DNA of 44,665 nt from Candidatus Levyibacteriota bacterium. Its GTDB lineage: Bacteria > Patescibacteriota > Microgenomatia > Levybacterales > UBA12049. Shown piece after piece: positions 17,248-27,474 of the stretch. Position numbers and translations under genes: made by a program. Within the stretch, counting starts at the first letter, position 1; each line of letters starts with the position of its first letter. The stretch covers positions 1 through 44,665 of the forward strand of contig JACQKQ010000034.1 of the NCBI GenBank assembly GCA_016204465.1, written 5' to 3'. The notes below the pieces were generated by a model that did not search any database, was not told where the DNA came from, and was given only the letters and a program-made list of their open reading frames with translations.

Positions 17248-18906
17248 ATGAAACAATTTCTAACAAAAAACAAGACAAGCCTGTTACTTATCGCAATGAT
17301 CTTTATAGCAGGATTACTTCGTTTTTACAATTTAAATTGGGGCGTGCCATTCTACTTCCATCCTGATGAACGAAATATCGCATCTGCGGTTTCTCAACTG
17401 CGTTTCCCGGAGCAAATGAATCCGCATTTTTTTGCATACGGAAGCTTCCCGATGTATACAATTTATTTTTCGGGAATACTGATGAACTTCTTTTCCAATT
17501 TCAAATTTCCAATTTCAAATTTCCAATTTCAAATGATAAACGCTATTTCTTTTGAACAAGCTATACTTATGTCTCGGTTTTTCTCGGCCGTGCTTAGTGT
17601 TCTGCTTATTCCTTTATTTTACCTTATTGGAAAAGCATTAAAAGATAAAAACACTGGGTTACTTGCGGCATTTTTGGGTGCATCAAGTGTTGGTTTTATC
17701 CAGTTTGCGCATTTTGGAACGTTTGAAATGTGGCTTACGTTTTTTTCCCTGCTGCTTTTTTACTTCGTTTACAATATTGCACTTACTGGAAAACTACAGT
17801 GGATGGTGCTTTCGGGAATCATTATGAGCATGTTGCTATCGATTAAAGTATCAAGTGCGGTGCTGTTGCCGCTTGCCCCTTTCGCTGTTTTTTTCTACGA
17901 ACTAAAGTACGCAACACGTGCGAAAAAGAAAAAGGCGTTGCTTATATCAGTTGCTGCTTCGTTTTTACTCATCTTTCTTTCCGCAAGCACTGCGCTTCTC
18001 TTTTCGCCATATGCGTTGCTTGATTTTCAATCATTCCGATCAACCATCATATATGAATCCTCCGTTGCGCTCGGAACACTTTCGGTTTTTTATACGCAGG
18101 GTTTTTACGACATACCCTTTCCAAATGTATTTCAACTTGTGCATATTTATCCATTTCTACTCAATCCGCTCTTGACTGTTGTATTACCTATTGCGATGAT
18201 TACCGTTTTGTATCAAGGATTGACAAAGAAAGATACTGGAATGCTTTTGGTATTGATCTTTTTTAGTATACTTTTTTTCTCCCAAAGCTTCTTTTTTGCG
18301 AAGTGGACACGATATATTGTTCCTACATTACCCTTTGCATACGTTACCATTGCTATTTTTTTTTCCTCCCCGATAAAAAATAAAAGGTTGTATTTTTTTA
18401 TGATAGGGATTTTTGTCTTTAGTGTTATATATACACTTTCTTTTTTAATTGTTGTCTATACAAGAGAAGACACTCGAATTGCAGCGAACAAGTGGGCAAA
18501 GAAAAATATTCCGCAACATGCTCAAATGTTAAGTGAAGTCTATGATCTTGGTATTCTTCCTTTTAACAATAACTTTCCTTCGATTACCCTATTTGATTTT
18601 TATAATCTTGATAAAAATGCACAAAAAAAGAGTGAGTTGAACATGCAATTACAAACAACAGATTACATTATTCTTCCAAGTCAGCGAATTCTCAAGAACA
18701 GACTGATAAATTCAAAAAGATATCCTGATGGAAACCGATTCTACAAATCTCTTTTTAACGGATCGCTAGGATTCCAAAAAGTGTATGAAACACCATGTGA
18801 TCTTTTATGTAAACTTGTATATATAGAGAATCCTGTTTTTTCGCTTGAGGAAACGACAAGTGTTTTTGACAGACCAACGGTGTATATTTTCAAGAAAATT
18901 AAATGA
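17248..18906 (+). CDS. GT39/PMT-family membrane glycosyltransferase
   Basis: LRFYNLNWGVPFYFHPDERNIASAV; multi-TM. Confidence 0.75.
   Translation: MKQFLTKNKTSLLLIAMIFIAGLLRFYNLNWGVPFYFHPDERNIASAVSQLRFPEQMNPHFFAYGSFPMYTIYFSGILMNFFSNFKFPISNFQFQMINAISFEQAILMSRFFSAVLSVLLIPLFYLIGKALKDKNTGLLAAFLGASSVGFIQFAHFGTFEMWLTFFSLLLFYFVYNIALTGKLQWMVLSGIIMSMLLSIKVSSAVLLPLAPFAVFFYELKYATRAKKKKALLISVAASFLLIFLSASTALLFSPYALLDFQSFRSTIIYESSVALGTLSVFYTQGFYDIPFPNVFQLVHIYPFLLNPLLTVVLPIAMITVLYQGLTKKDTGMLLVLIFFSILFFSQSFFFAKWTRYIVPTLPFAYVTIAIFFSSPIKNKRLYFFMIGIFVFSVIYTLSFLIVVYTREDTRIAANKWAKKNIPQHAQMLSEVYDLGILPFNNNFPSITLFDFYNLDKNAQKKSELNMQLQTTDYIILPSQRILKNRLINSKRYPDGNRFYKSLFNGSLGFQKVYETPCDLLCKLVYIENPVFSLEETTSVFDRPTVYIFKKIK
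17493..17534. repeat. TTCCAATTTCAAAT x3 (two heptads per unit) inside CDS
   Basis: Three exact 14-bp units. Confidence 0.95.
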
Positions 18907-20633
18907 TTAAATATTCATTTCAAATTTCCCGCTTCGCACGCAAAGCGAGGCGAGCAAATTTCAAATTTCAAATTGACATAATCCTTGTCTTAATAATTGT
19001 GCTTGGTGCTTTCTTTCGATTTTACAATCTCAACTGGGACAGTAATTTTCACCTGCACCCGGACGAACGATTCTTAACCATGGTTGGCAATGCGATGCGT
19101 ATCCCTCAATCGATAGCAGAGTATTTTGATCCGTCTACGTCTCCACTTAACCCGCCAAACATCGGTTTTGGATTTTTTGTCTACGGAACTCTTCCGCTAT
19201 TTATGAACAAACTTTTTGCAGTTTTACTTCACACGGACAATTATAATAGCTTCACCATACAGGGAAGGTTTCTATCTGGCCTTTTTGATCTTCTTGTTGT
19301 TGTTCTTGTTTATAAAACAGCGCTTCTTTTCGAGAAGCATTACAAATTGAACGATGCAATTAAATACTGGGCCGCATTTTTCTATGCAATTGCCGTGCTT
19401 CCGATACAATTGTCGCATTTTTTTGCTGTTGACACGTTTCTTAATTTTTTCATGTTTGCGTCGTTCTACTTTGCGTTAAAATTTTCCTTTGAACAAAAAA
19501 GAAGACACGTTGTTTTGAGTGCTATTTTTCTAGGAGCTGCATTTGCATCAAAAATAAGTGCAATTTTTATTGTACCTCTTGTTTTGTTTTTTATTCTGAA
19601 AAATGCCTTTTTGAAAAAGAAGCTGTATCAACTAGTCATACTCCTTGGAGTATTTAGTACAGTTACATACATTACAGTTCGAATTGCAGATCCATACATG
19701 TTTGCATCGAACAATTTTTTCGACGCGCGCATAAACGAAACATTTCTGCAAAACCTCAAAACGCTGCAAAGTTTTGAAGGGAAAGATATCTGGTATCCTC
19801 CTGGAATACAGTGGATAGAAAAACTACCTATCATTTTTAGCTTGATCAATCTTATTGTTTTTGGCATTGGCATTCCTTTTTTCTTCTTCACACTTGCTGG
19901 TCTATATTGGATAGTAAAAAGAAGCAAAAATCTTATTCTTGTTATTGCACTTCTGTGGGTAACATTCTTTTTCCTCTACCAGTCAGTACAATTTGCCCAA
20001 ACAATGCGATATTTTATTCCTATCTATCCATTTCTCGCCATCTTTTCAGGCCTTGGTTTCCATTTCTGCATTACGTTTCTAAAGAAGAAACCAGGATATT
20101 GGTATGTATTTGTAGTATTGGTGCTTATTGGTAGTATTTTTCTATGGCCAATTGCATTTTTTTCCATTTATACCAAATCACATTCTCGTGTTTTGGCATC
20201 TGAATGGATATACGATAATATTCCTTCAAATAGCCTTATTTTGTCAGAGCATTGGGATGACGCACTTCCGCTCCCATTACCAAACAGAACAGATAAATTC
20301 TTCCGTTCTAAACAGCTTCCAGTTTTCGATCCAGACACCCCTGAAAAATGGGATAAAATAAATATACTTCTTGCGCAAGCCGACTACTATATCCTTTCAT
20401 CAAATAGAGCTTGGGGAAGCATTCCAACAGTGCCAGAAAAATATCCACAAATGAGCAAATTCTACGACGATCTTTTGCATGACAAAACCGCGTATAGAAA
20501 AATCCAAGAATTTACCTCGTATCCTACTTTTTCGCTTTTCGCTTTTCGCTTTTCGCTTAACGACGATTGGTCTGACGAATCATTTACCGTCTACGATCAT
20601 CCAAAAGTAATGGTATTTAAAAATAAAAGATAG
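18903..20633 (+). CDS. GT39/PMT-family membrane glycosyltransferase (paralog of previous)
   Basis: FRFYNLNWDSNFHLHPDERFLTMVGNAM; ATGA overlap with the previous gene. Confidence 0.75.
   Translation: MIKYSFQISRFARKARRANFKFQIDIILVLIIVLGAFFRFYNLNWDSNFHLHPDERFLTMVGNAMRIPQSIAEYFDPSTSPLNPPNIGFGFFVYGTLPLFMNKLFAVLLHTDNYNSFTIQGRFLSGLFDLLVVVLVYKTALLFEKHYKLNDAIKYWAAFFYAIAVLPIQLSHFFAVDTFLNFFMFASFYFALKFSFEQKRRHVVLSAIFLGAAFASKISAIFIVPLVLFFILKNAFLKKKLYQLVILLGVFSTVTYITVRIADPYMFASNNFFDARINETFLQNLKTLQSFEGKDIWYPPGIQWIEKLPIIFSLINLIVFGIGIPFFFFTLAGLYWIVKRSKNLILVIALLWVTFFFLYQSVQFAQTMRYFIPIYPFLAIFSGLGFHFCITFLKKKPGYWYVFVVLVLIGSIFLWPIAFFSIYTKSHSRVLASEWIYDNIPSNSLILSEHWDDALPLPLPNRTDKFFRSKQLPVFDPDTPEKWDKINILLAQADYYILSSNRAWGSIPTVPEKYPQMSKFYDDLLHDKTAYRKIQEFTSYPTFSLFAFRFSLNDDWSDESFTVYDHPKVMVFKNKR
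18917..18974. repeat. TTTCAAA heptads split by a GC-rich imperfect hairpin, inside CDS N-terminus
   Basis: tttcaaatttc-ccgcttcgcacgcaaagcgaggcgagc-aaatttcaaatttcaaatt. Confidence 0.8.
20527..20559. repeat. TTTTCGC heptad array inside CDS
   Basis: ttttt-cgcttttcgcttttcgcttttcgctt. Confidence 0.9.
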
Positions 20634-20635
20634 AG

Positions 20636-21763
20636 TTAAAAAACGATCGCTTCATAGGCATTAAGTGAATGATCTACTGAAAACTCTTTTTTGATAACCG
20701 CTTTTTTCTTTTGGTATAGCTTCTTATTAAATAGAACTGTAGTAATCTTTTTTGCAAGACCTATTGAATCATTAGGTTTTGCAAGTTCTCCCATTCCTGT
20801 TTTTTGTATAGGAATGCGAACTCCTGGTAAGTCTGATGCAATAACAGGCACACCGCAAAGCATTGCTTCAACTTGTACCATTCCGAATGCTTCAGTTTTA
20901 TTAACACTCGGCAAAACAAGTACGTCGAGTAATGAATAGAATGCACCCATTTCTTCTTGCGAAATTGTCCCAAGAAATATAATTTCAGCTTTATATTGAG
21001 TCAAAAGCGGCTGCAGCTTTTGCAAGTACGCTTTTTCTCCAACAGGTTTTTTGGGCCCCGCAATAAGAATTGCAAAGGAACTTTTTAGCTTTCTTTTCAA
21101 AATTGGAATTGCTTCAAAAAGATACTCCATTCCTTTTTCTGCTGCAATCCGAGCTGCGACACCAATGTAGTATTTTCGCTTTGGGATTTTTGCTCGTAAT
21201 TCTTCCTTTGCGTGCTTATTAACATTTGGAACAGGAATTGGTGGATAAATATAGTGCAATTTTTTCTTGAAAAAAGGGAGGAGAAGCGTATGATTTCCAT
21301 AATCTTTAGTATATGTCACAATAGTATTTGCAAGAGAGAGTGTGAAAAAATGCGACATATGCAAAAAAAACTCAATTAAATGATTTGCAAGTCCTTTTGG
21401 TAACGCCACCTCACAGTTGTAAATACAAATAACTTTTTTTCGATAGATTCTACCAATAATTGCAGGGATTACTCCCTCAAACTGTGGCATATTGATAACA
21501 ATGGCCTCTGCTTTTGCGATACGTTTCCAAACCTCTGAAAAGTAAGATGGCATAAAAAATCCCTTATTTACACGAAAAAGATACGGGATGCGAACAACCA
21601 GAACATTTGACATTTCTTCTCCAGTTTTTAATGCTTTCTCAAATTGTGTTGTCAGAACGCACACTGAATGATCTTTGGCAAACGCTTCGGCGAGTCGCTT
21701 GACAAGAATTGTTAATCCAGATACATACGGTGTGTAATAGGTTGTGGTAAAAAGTATTGTCAT
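20636..21763 (-). CDS. GT4-family glycosyltransferase
   Basis: MTILFTTTYYTPYVSGLTILVKRLAEAFA; GVAARIAAEKGMEYLFEA; EAFGMVQVEAMLCGVPVIASDLPGVR. Confidence 0.88.
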   Translation of the reverse strand: MTILFTTTYYTPYVSGLTILVKRLAEAFAKDHSVCVLTTQFEKALKTGEEMSNVLVVRIPYLFRVNKGFFMPSYFSEVWKRIAKAEAIVINMPQFEGVIPAIIGRIYRKKVICIYNCEVALPKGLANHLIEFFLHMSHFFTLSLANTIVTYTKDYGNHTLLLPFFKKKLHYIYPPIPVPNVNKHAKEELRAKIPKRKYYIGVAARIAAEKGMEYLFEAIPILKRKLKSSFAILIAGPKKPVGEKAYLQKLQPLLTQYKAEIIFLGTISQEEMGAFYSLLDVLVLPSVNKTEAFGMVQVEAMLCGVPVIASDLPGVRIPIQKTGMGELAKPNDSIGLAKKITTVLFNKKLYQKKKAVIKKEFSVDHSLNAYEAIVF

Positions 21764-22779
21764 GTGAATTCTAAAAGAAGATCTTTGTTTGCTTTTGCCC
21801 ATTCGTACATCATTAAAATACCAGTCTTGCATGGAGTAAGAGGTTTCCAATTAAGTATTTTTTTTGCTTTTGAAGTATCACTAACATAAACGTCTTGATC
21901 TCCCGGCCGTTTTGGCGCAAAAGAAATGTTAATCTTTTTCTTCATCATCTTCTCAAGAAGCACAATAAGTTCAAGAAGCGATAGTGATCGCGCATTTCCG
22001 CCACCGACATTGAATACCTCACCGCCCACGCGGTAAATGTTTTGCAACACTTTATCATAGAGAAAAACTAAATCATCGATATATAATACATCGCGAACCT
22101 GATATCCCGTTCCATAGATGGTGAGCAGTTTTTCAAACATTGATTGAATTAAAAAATGCGCAAGCCACCCTTGGTCTTCAACGCCAAGCTGACGTGTACC
22201 ATAAATACAGGATTGGCGAAGAACAACTGTTGGAATGCCATAAATTCTTGCGTAATCGTGCATATACTGATCTGCAGCGCCTTTTGAACAACCGTACGGT
22301 GAGTAGAAGTCAAGCGGCTCTGTTTCTGAAACGCCGTTTGGAAACGCGAGGTTACTGTAGCGCTTTCCTTTTTTAACAATTTTCCCCCGCAATTTGCCGT
22401 ATACTTTATTTGTCGAAGCGTACAGAACTGCTGGTTTATGCCCTGCAAGTCTTGCTGCCTCAAGAATATTAAATGTTCCTATCACATTATTTTCGAAGTC
22501 TGCTCTCGGATTAGCAATTGAAGTAGTAACTGCTACTTGTCCTGCAAGATGGATTACAACATCGTGCTTTTTGACTTTACGCTTTACCGTTGCAAAGTCG
22601 CGGACATCTGTTTTTACAATAGTGATGCGAGGGTATTTTTTTGACAGATATGCCGCATTATAAGTAACGCCTTTCCTTGAAAAATTATCAAGTATAGTAA
22701 CGTGTTTTCGTTTTGAAAGAAAGTAATCAGCAAGGTGCATTCCGATAAATCCAGCACCACCGGTTATTAGAATCTTCAT
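21760..22779 (-). CDS. NAD-dependent epimerase/dehydratase, CDP-paratose-2-epimerase-like
   Basis: MKILITGGAGFIGMHLADYFL; YASTNKVYG; LDFYSPYGCSKGAADQYMHDYARIYG; SCIYGTRQLGVEDQGWLAHF. Confidence 0.88.
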   Translation of the reverse strand: MKILITGGAGFIGMHLADYFLSKRKHVTILDNFSRKGVTYNAAYLSKKYPRITIVKTDVRDFATVKRKVKKHDVVIHLAGQVAVTTSIANPRADFENNVIGTFNILEAARLAGHKPAVLYASTNKVYGKLRGKIVKKGKRYSNLAFPNGVSETEPLDFYSPYGCSKGAADQYMHDYARIYGIPTVVLRQSCIYGTRQLGVEDQGWLAHFLIQSMFEKLLTIYGTGYQVRDVLYIDDLVFLYDKVLQNIYRVGGEVFNVGGGNARSLSLLELIVLLEKMMKKKINISFAPKRPGDQDVYVSDTSKAKKILNWKPLTPCKTGILMMYEWAKANKDLLLEFT

Positions 22780-22823
22780 ATCGTCAAATTTTGATTTTAC
22801 AAGTATAATAGAAAGAAGGCAAT

Positions 22824-23363
22824 ATGAACATCAGTTTTGACCTTGACGGAATATTTGTTGATACGCCTCCATTTGTCCCAAAAAAAATCATTGATATTCT
22901 TTATAGAGAAAGGAGTAATCAAATCTCGTACCGTATCCCATCAAAATTTGAACAGCATATTCGCAAGATGAGCCATATTCCTCTCTTGCGTCCTCCCATA
23001 AAAGACAACATTGCAACACTTCGCGTTATCAAAAAAAACAATACGCATTCCTACCATCTTATTACAAGTAGGTTTGGTTTTTTGAATGAGGAAACAGACT
23101 GTGTTCTCAAAACGTATAATCTCCATAATCTCTTCCACACCATTTCAATTAACAAAACTAACAATCAACCGCACCTTTTTAAGCATGCTATGATTAAGCA
23201 ATTACACATCAAGCGGCACGTTGATGATGAGCTTATTTTGCTTGAGTACCTTGCGAAAATACACCAAAACGTCTTATTTTTTTGGCTTAATAAGAAACAA
23301 AAAAAGATCTTACGAAAAAACTTGTACTCAATTACCAATCTTGCTGATGTACTACAAAAGTAA
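22824..23363 (+). CDS. HAD-like hydrolase/nucleotidase family protein
   Basis: FDLDGIFVDTPP; LITSRF; DDELILLEYLAK. Confidence 0.6.
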   Translation: MNISFDLDGIFVDTPPFVPKKIIDILYRERSNQISYRIPSKFEQHIRKMSHIPLLRPPIKDNIATLRVIKKNNTHSYHLITSRFGFLNEETDCVLKTYNLHNLFHTISINKTNNQPHLFKHAMIKQLHIKRHVDDELILLEYLAKIHQNVLFFWLNKKQKKILRKNLYSITNLADVLQK

Positions 23364-23368
23364 ACCGT

Positions 23369-25666
23369 ATGCCATTAAGTGATATATTCCTTGTTTTTCA
23401 ATGGTGGGGAATGTTTGCCATTATCGGTTTATTGTTTTTTCCGCTTGCAAACTACCTTTTCCCATCATTTATTGACCGCGGCTTCGTATTTGCAAAAGTT
23501 TTAGGAATCATCTTAACCAGTTATATTGTCTTTCTTCTTGGAACACTTCGCATTATGCCGTTTACGCAAATAAACGTGATTGTAACTATCATTGGATTAA
23601 GTATAGCGCTCTTCTTTTTTCTAAAAGGCTCGCTTCTTTTGCAACAACTTAAAAAGTCTTGGTGGTTAATAGTGCTTGAAGAACTCCTCTTTTTTGCCAC
23701 GCTTCTATTTTGGACGTATGTTCGAGCGCACCAACCCGAAATCCGTGGCCTTGAAAAGTTTATGGATTTTGGATTTGTTAATTCTATTTTACGAGCTGAA
23801 TACTTTCCGCCAAAAGATATGTGGTTTACGCCTTTTTCGATTAACTATTATTACTTCGGGCATCTGACAACTGCAGTACTGACAAAACTTATTGGCATAC
23901 CATCTTTTGTAACATATAACCTTATGCTTGCGACGCTTTTCGCATTCACCTTCACTTGTTCATTCTCAATTGGAGCAAACCTAATTCATGCAATATCGAA
24001 TATCGAATCTCGAAATTCGAAACGATCTCAAAATAAAAAACGTTTTGAAAATTCAAATTTGTTTCGTGCTTCGGATTTCGGATTTCGGATTTTAATCGGT
24101 GGATTATTAACTGCATTTCTTGTTTCACTTGCAGGGAATCTCCATACTGTCTATACCTTTTTCAAACCATACCAAACAGATAACCCGCTCCCGATTACAC
24201 AACTCGCATTTTCTCCTACATCTTTTCCAAATAGCTACTGGTACCCAAATGCGACACGGTTTATTTACAACACCATTCATGAGTTCCCTATCTATTCATT
24301 CGTCGTAGCAGATCTCCATGGCCACGTACTGGATATCCCTACAGTTCTCTTGACAATTGCAGTATTACTTTCTCTAATAAATTCGAAGCACAAATATCGA
24401 AATTCGAAACAAGATCAAAATACAAATGACCAAAAAATGAAACTTTTTGAAAATTTTAATTTCAGAAATTGGAATTTGTTTCGGATTTCGGATTTCGGAT
24501 TTCGGATTTTACTGCTAGCATTTTTGCTAGCAGTTATGTACATGACAAATATATGGGACGGAATTATCTACTTATTGTTGGTAATTGTGGTTTGTTTGTA
24601 TCTTAATTTAAAAAATGTGCCATTTTCCGCTTTACGCTTTACGGTTTACACCTTGATACTTATAGTAGGATTTATTCTTTTCTCTCTCCCTTTTAGCTTG
24701 CACTTTAAGCCATTTGCGTCTGGCATTGGCGTTCTCTGTGCGCCACAATTTTTAACAAATATTGGAAGAATTGGTCCGTTTCTTTTTGAAGCAGATCATT
24801 GCCAAAAATCTCCCATCTGGCAGCTTGCAACACTGTATGGATTTTTCTATTTTTGGGTAATTGCGTTTTTTGTTTTCCTTCTTCGAAAATTGCGCGAAAA
24901 AACATTTATGCCGTCTGTGCAAGACCTTTTTGTTATTATGCTTATTTGCCTATCAAGCATCCTCATTGTAATACCTGAATTTATTTATGTAAAAGACATT
25001 TACCCAGCCCATTACCGAGCAAACACAATGTTTAAACTTGTCTACCAAGCGTTTATCATGCTCTCAATAGCGTCTGCGTACAGCATCACAAGAATAATTA
25101 CCAATTACCAATTTCAAATTTCAAATTTCAAATATATAAGATTTATCTTTTTTATATTTGCTATTTTATTTTTTATTTTGGTAGCAATATATCCGTATTT
25201 CGCGATCACTTCGTACTACGGCAATTTGCAAACATACCAAGGATTAGACGGCATAAGATACCTAAACGCGCAGTATTCCGATGATCATAAAGCCATTCTC
25301 TGGCTTAACAAAAACATCGCTGGTCAACCGGTTATTCTTGAAGCGCAAGGAGACTCTTATACTGACTTCGCACGAATTTCTGCAAATACTGGATTACCAA
25401 CAGTTTTAGGATGGACTGTGCATGAATGGCTCTGGAGAGGCACATATGATATTCCTTCTCCTAGAATTGCAGAAGTGCAAACGCTCTACGAAACAACAGA
25501 TATAAAAGAAGCAAAGCGGCTTATTGATAAATACAATATAGAACTTATTCTTGTCGGAACGCTCGAGCGGCAAAAGTACCCAAGCCTGCAAGAAGAAAAG
25601 TTCAGCGCAATGGGGCGCATTATATCCAAGCAGGGATCAACAACTATCTATAAGCTCACTCGTTAA
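23369..25666 (+). CDS. DUF2298 / YYY-domain multi-TM membrane protein
   Basis: SINYYYFGHLTTAVLTKLIGIPSFVTYNLMLATLFAF; ~15 TM pattern. Confidence 0.8.
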   Translation: MPLSDIFLVFQWWGMFAIIGLLFFPLANYLFPSFIDRGFVFAKVLGIILTSYIVFLLGTLRIMPFTQINVIVTIIGLSIALFFFLKGSLLLQQLKKSWWLIVLEELLFFATLLFWTYVRAHQPEIRGLEKFMDFGFVNSILRAEYFPPKDMWFTPFSINYYYFGHLTTAVLTKLIGIPSFVTYNLMLATLFAFTFTCSFSIGANLIHAISNIESRNSKRSQNKKRFENSNLFRASDFGFRILIGGLLTAFLVSLAGNLHTVYTFFKPYQTDNPLPITQLAFSPTSFPNSYWYPNATRFIYNTIHEFPIYSFVVADLHGHVLDIPTVLLTIAVLLSLINSKHKYRNSKQDQNTNDQKMKLFENFNFRNWNLFRISDFGFRILLLAFLLAVMYMTNIWDGIIYLLLVIVVCLYLNLKNVPFSALRFTVYTLILIVGFILFSLPFSLHFKPFASGIGVLCAPQFLTNIGRIGPFLFEADHCQKSPIWQLATLYGFFYFWVIAFFVFLLRKLREKTFMPSVQDLFVIMLICLSSILIVIPEFIYVKDIYPAHYRANTMFKLVYQAFIMLSIASAYSITRIITNYQFQISNFKYIRFIFFIFAILFFILVAIYPYFAITSYYGNLQTYQGLDGIRYLNAQYSDDHKAILWLNKNIAGQPVILEAQGDSYTDFARISANTGLPTVLGWTVHEWLWRGTYDIPSPRIAEVQTLYETTDIKEAKRLIDKYNIELILVGTLERQKYPSLQEEKFSAMGRIISKQGSTTIYKLTR
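23992..24093. repeat. long element A copy 1 (heptad-armed inverted repeat) inside DUF2298 CDS
   Basis: ATATCGA ATATCGA ATCTCGA AATTCGA AAC...GTTTCGTGCTTC GGATTTC GGATTTC GGATTT. Confidence 0.85.
24379..24510. repeat. long element A copy 2 inside the same CDS
   Basis: aaattcgaagcacaaatatcgaaattcgaaac...gtttcggatttcggatttcggatttcggatttt. Confidence 0.85.
24628..24649. repeat. CGCTTTA heptad array inside CDS
   Basis: CGCTTTA CGCTTTA CGGTTTA C. Confidence 0.75.
25097..25131. repeat. ATTACCA x2 / ATTTCAA x3 heptad array inside CDS
   Basis: ATTACCA ATTACCA ATTTCAA ATTTCAA ATTTCAA. Confidence 0.9.
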
Positions 25667-26762
25667 GCTTTGAGGGGCTTGGTGTAACTTTGCAGTTACC
25701 GATTTCTATTTCGCATTTCACAAATGCTTGCATTTCTGTGTAATTGCCCGCCCCAAGCCGCGGAATAATAACCCATTGCCCTTCATATGCGTCTGAAACA
25801 GGCGGATTAATCACCATGCCCTGTTCTTTTTCATAGTACGGCGTATAGTAGAATACAACACTATTAGTCTTAGCGTTTTCCATTTTCCGCGCAAGTTTTA
25901 TAAAATCGTCATACTCATCCTCTTTAATATTTGTATCAATACTTTCTTTAAACACATCATACAAACTAATAATGCGCGAAGGATTTACAAGCGTCCCAAG
26001 AGAGAAGATTTTTGCCTTAAATGCATCAATGACTTTTTCCTGGCGTTTTGCCCTGGCAAAATCAGTACCTTCTTCTCCTTTTGCATGGCGTGAGCGGACA
26101 AACTTAAGCGCCGTTTCTCCATTTAGGTGCTGCAGTCCTTTTTCAAACTGTATGTGTTCAAACCGGCATGGAAACGCCTCAAGAATAGCTGAAGAAGTTG
26201 CCCGTTTTTCAAATTCCTCACCTTCAAAACCGCAGGTATCCGTTTCTTTGCCGGAAAGCGGGTATTCAGAATCTTCAAAGCTTCGTTCTACATTAACATC
26301 AACCCCGCCAATGGTGTCAATAGCTTTTATAAATCCGTTAAAATCAATTCTTACTGCGTAGTCAACAGGCTGTTGTAAAATCTTTTGCACAATAGCTGTT
26401 GTGAGCACCAACCCTCCTCCTTTACGTTTTGCCTCACCATAAGCATATGCGGTATTAATCTTTGCTTTCATTTCAGGAATCCATAAATCCCGCGGCAAGG
26501 AAACAAGTGTTGTCTTTTGTCCGTTGGAATCAATACCTGCATAGATAATAGTATCTGTAAGAAGCGGTCCGTCATGTCTTCCTCCACCGATTCCAAGTAC
26601 CAAGATGTTAATTCGAGCTTCAATTTTCTTAAGTTCGATTGCCGGCTTTAGGAAAAGCTGCCACAAAAACGGGATCTTCACGAGCACGATGCCGTATACA
26701 ACAAGTAAAAAAAATAAAACGGTAATAATAATTTTCTTCTTAGATATCTTTTTTTTACGCAT
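25656..26762 (-). CDS. LytR-CpsA-Psr (LCP) family cell-envelope transferase
   Basis: INILVLGIGGGRHDGPLLTDTIIYAGID...VSLPRDLWIP; LKFVRSRHAKGEEGTDFARAKRQEKVI. Confidence 0.88.
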   Translation of the reverse strand: MRKKKISKKKIIITVLFFLLVVYGIVLVKIPFLWQLFLKPAIELKKIEARINILVLGIGGGRHDGPLLTDTIIYAGIDSNGQKTTLVSLPRDLWIPEMKAKINTAYAYGEAKRKGGGLVLTTAIVQKILQQPVDYAVRIDFNGFIKAIDTIGGVDVNVERSFEDSEYPLSGKETDTCGFEGEEFEKRATSSAILEAFPCRFEHIQFEKGLQHLNGETALKFVRSRHAKGEEGTDFARAKRQEKVIDAFKAKIFSLGTLVNPSRIISLYDVFKESIDTNIKEDEYDDFIKLARKMENAKTNSVVFYYTPYYEKEQGMVINPPVSDAYEGQWVIIPRLGAGNYTEMQAFVKCEIEIGNCKVTPSPSKLNE

Positions 26763-27414
26763 TCTGGATGATTTGTAGGAATTCATCTACGTTGAGGCTT
26801 GCTCTACCAACTAAAACACCGTTTATATTTGGCATAAGCGTAAAATTACCTACATTTGCTGCTGTTACGTTTCCCCCATATAAAACAACTGCGTTTTGCT
26901 GTTTTTGTAAAATACTCTTTGCTGCGTTTTCTGCATTCTCTGGTGTATCGGCAGGACCAGGACTAATGGATGAAGGAGGCTCATAGGCAATAATTGAAAC
27001 ATTATGAGGAATCTGCGTACGACTATCTTGAATAAAGTATATTGATTGAAGATTGTACGTATTTGCCATTGCAACCTTTTTTTCTAACAGCTCCTGATTT
27101 TCAAACAAATATTTTTTTCTCTCGGAATGCCCTATAAGGACATAGTCTGCAAATTCTTTTATTTGTTTTCCGTTTACCTCTCCTGTATAAGCACCTTTAT
27201 CAAATGGAGAAATATCTTGCGCTCCAATCTTTATAGAAAGATTATGATTATGAATCAATGATTTTACTATAGGAAGAAGCGTAAATGATGGACAGATAAT
27301 AATTTCCTTTTCCCTAATTCCTAATTCATAATTCCTAATTCCATTGAACCACTCCTTGGCTTCAGATTCCGTTTTATTCGACTTCCAATTAGCCACAATA
27401 AAGATTCTCTTCAT
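26755..27414 (-). CDS. tpiA: triosephosphate isomerase
   Basis: FIVANWKSNKTE; AQDISPFDKGAYTGEV; VLIGHSERKK; YGGNVTAANV; GVLVGRASL. Confidence 0.93.
   Translation of the reverse strand: MKRIFIVANWKSNKTESEAKEWFNGIRNYELGIREKEIIICPSFTLLPIVKSLIHNHNLSIKIGAQDISPFDKGAYTGEVNGKQIKEFADYVLIGHSERKKYLFENQELLEKKVAMANTYNLQSIYFIQDSRTQIPHNVSIIAYEPPSSISPGPADTPENAENAAKSILQKQQNAVVLYGGNVTAANVGNFTLMPNINGVLVGRASLNVDEFLQIIQNA
27313..27342. repeat. CTAATTC heptad array inside tpiA
   Basis: CTAATTC CTAATTC ATAATTC CTAATTC. Confidence 0.9.
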
Positions 27415-27442
27415 GCTTGATCGCATAAGACTAAAACTTGAG

Positions 27443-27457
27443 CCGCGTTTGACGCGG
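27443..27457. repeat. GC-rich hairpin CCGCGTTTGACGCGG between divergent tpiA and uvrD-like genes
   Basis: 6-bp perfect stem, 3-nt loop. Confidence 0.8.
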
Positions 27458-27474
27458 TGGTATTATTATACTCC

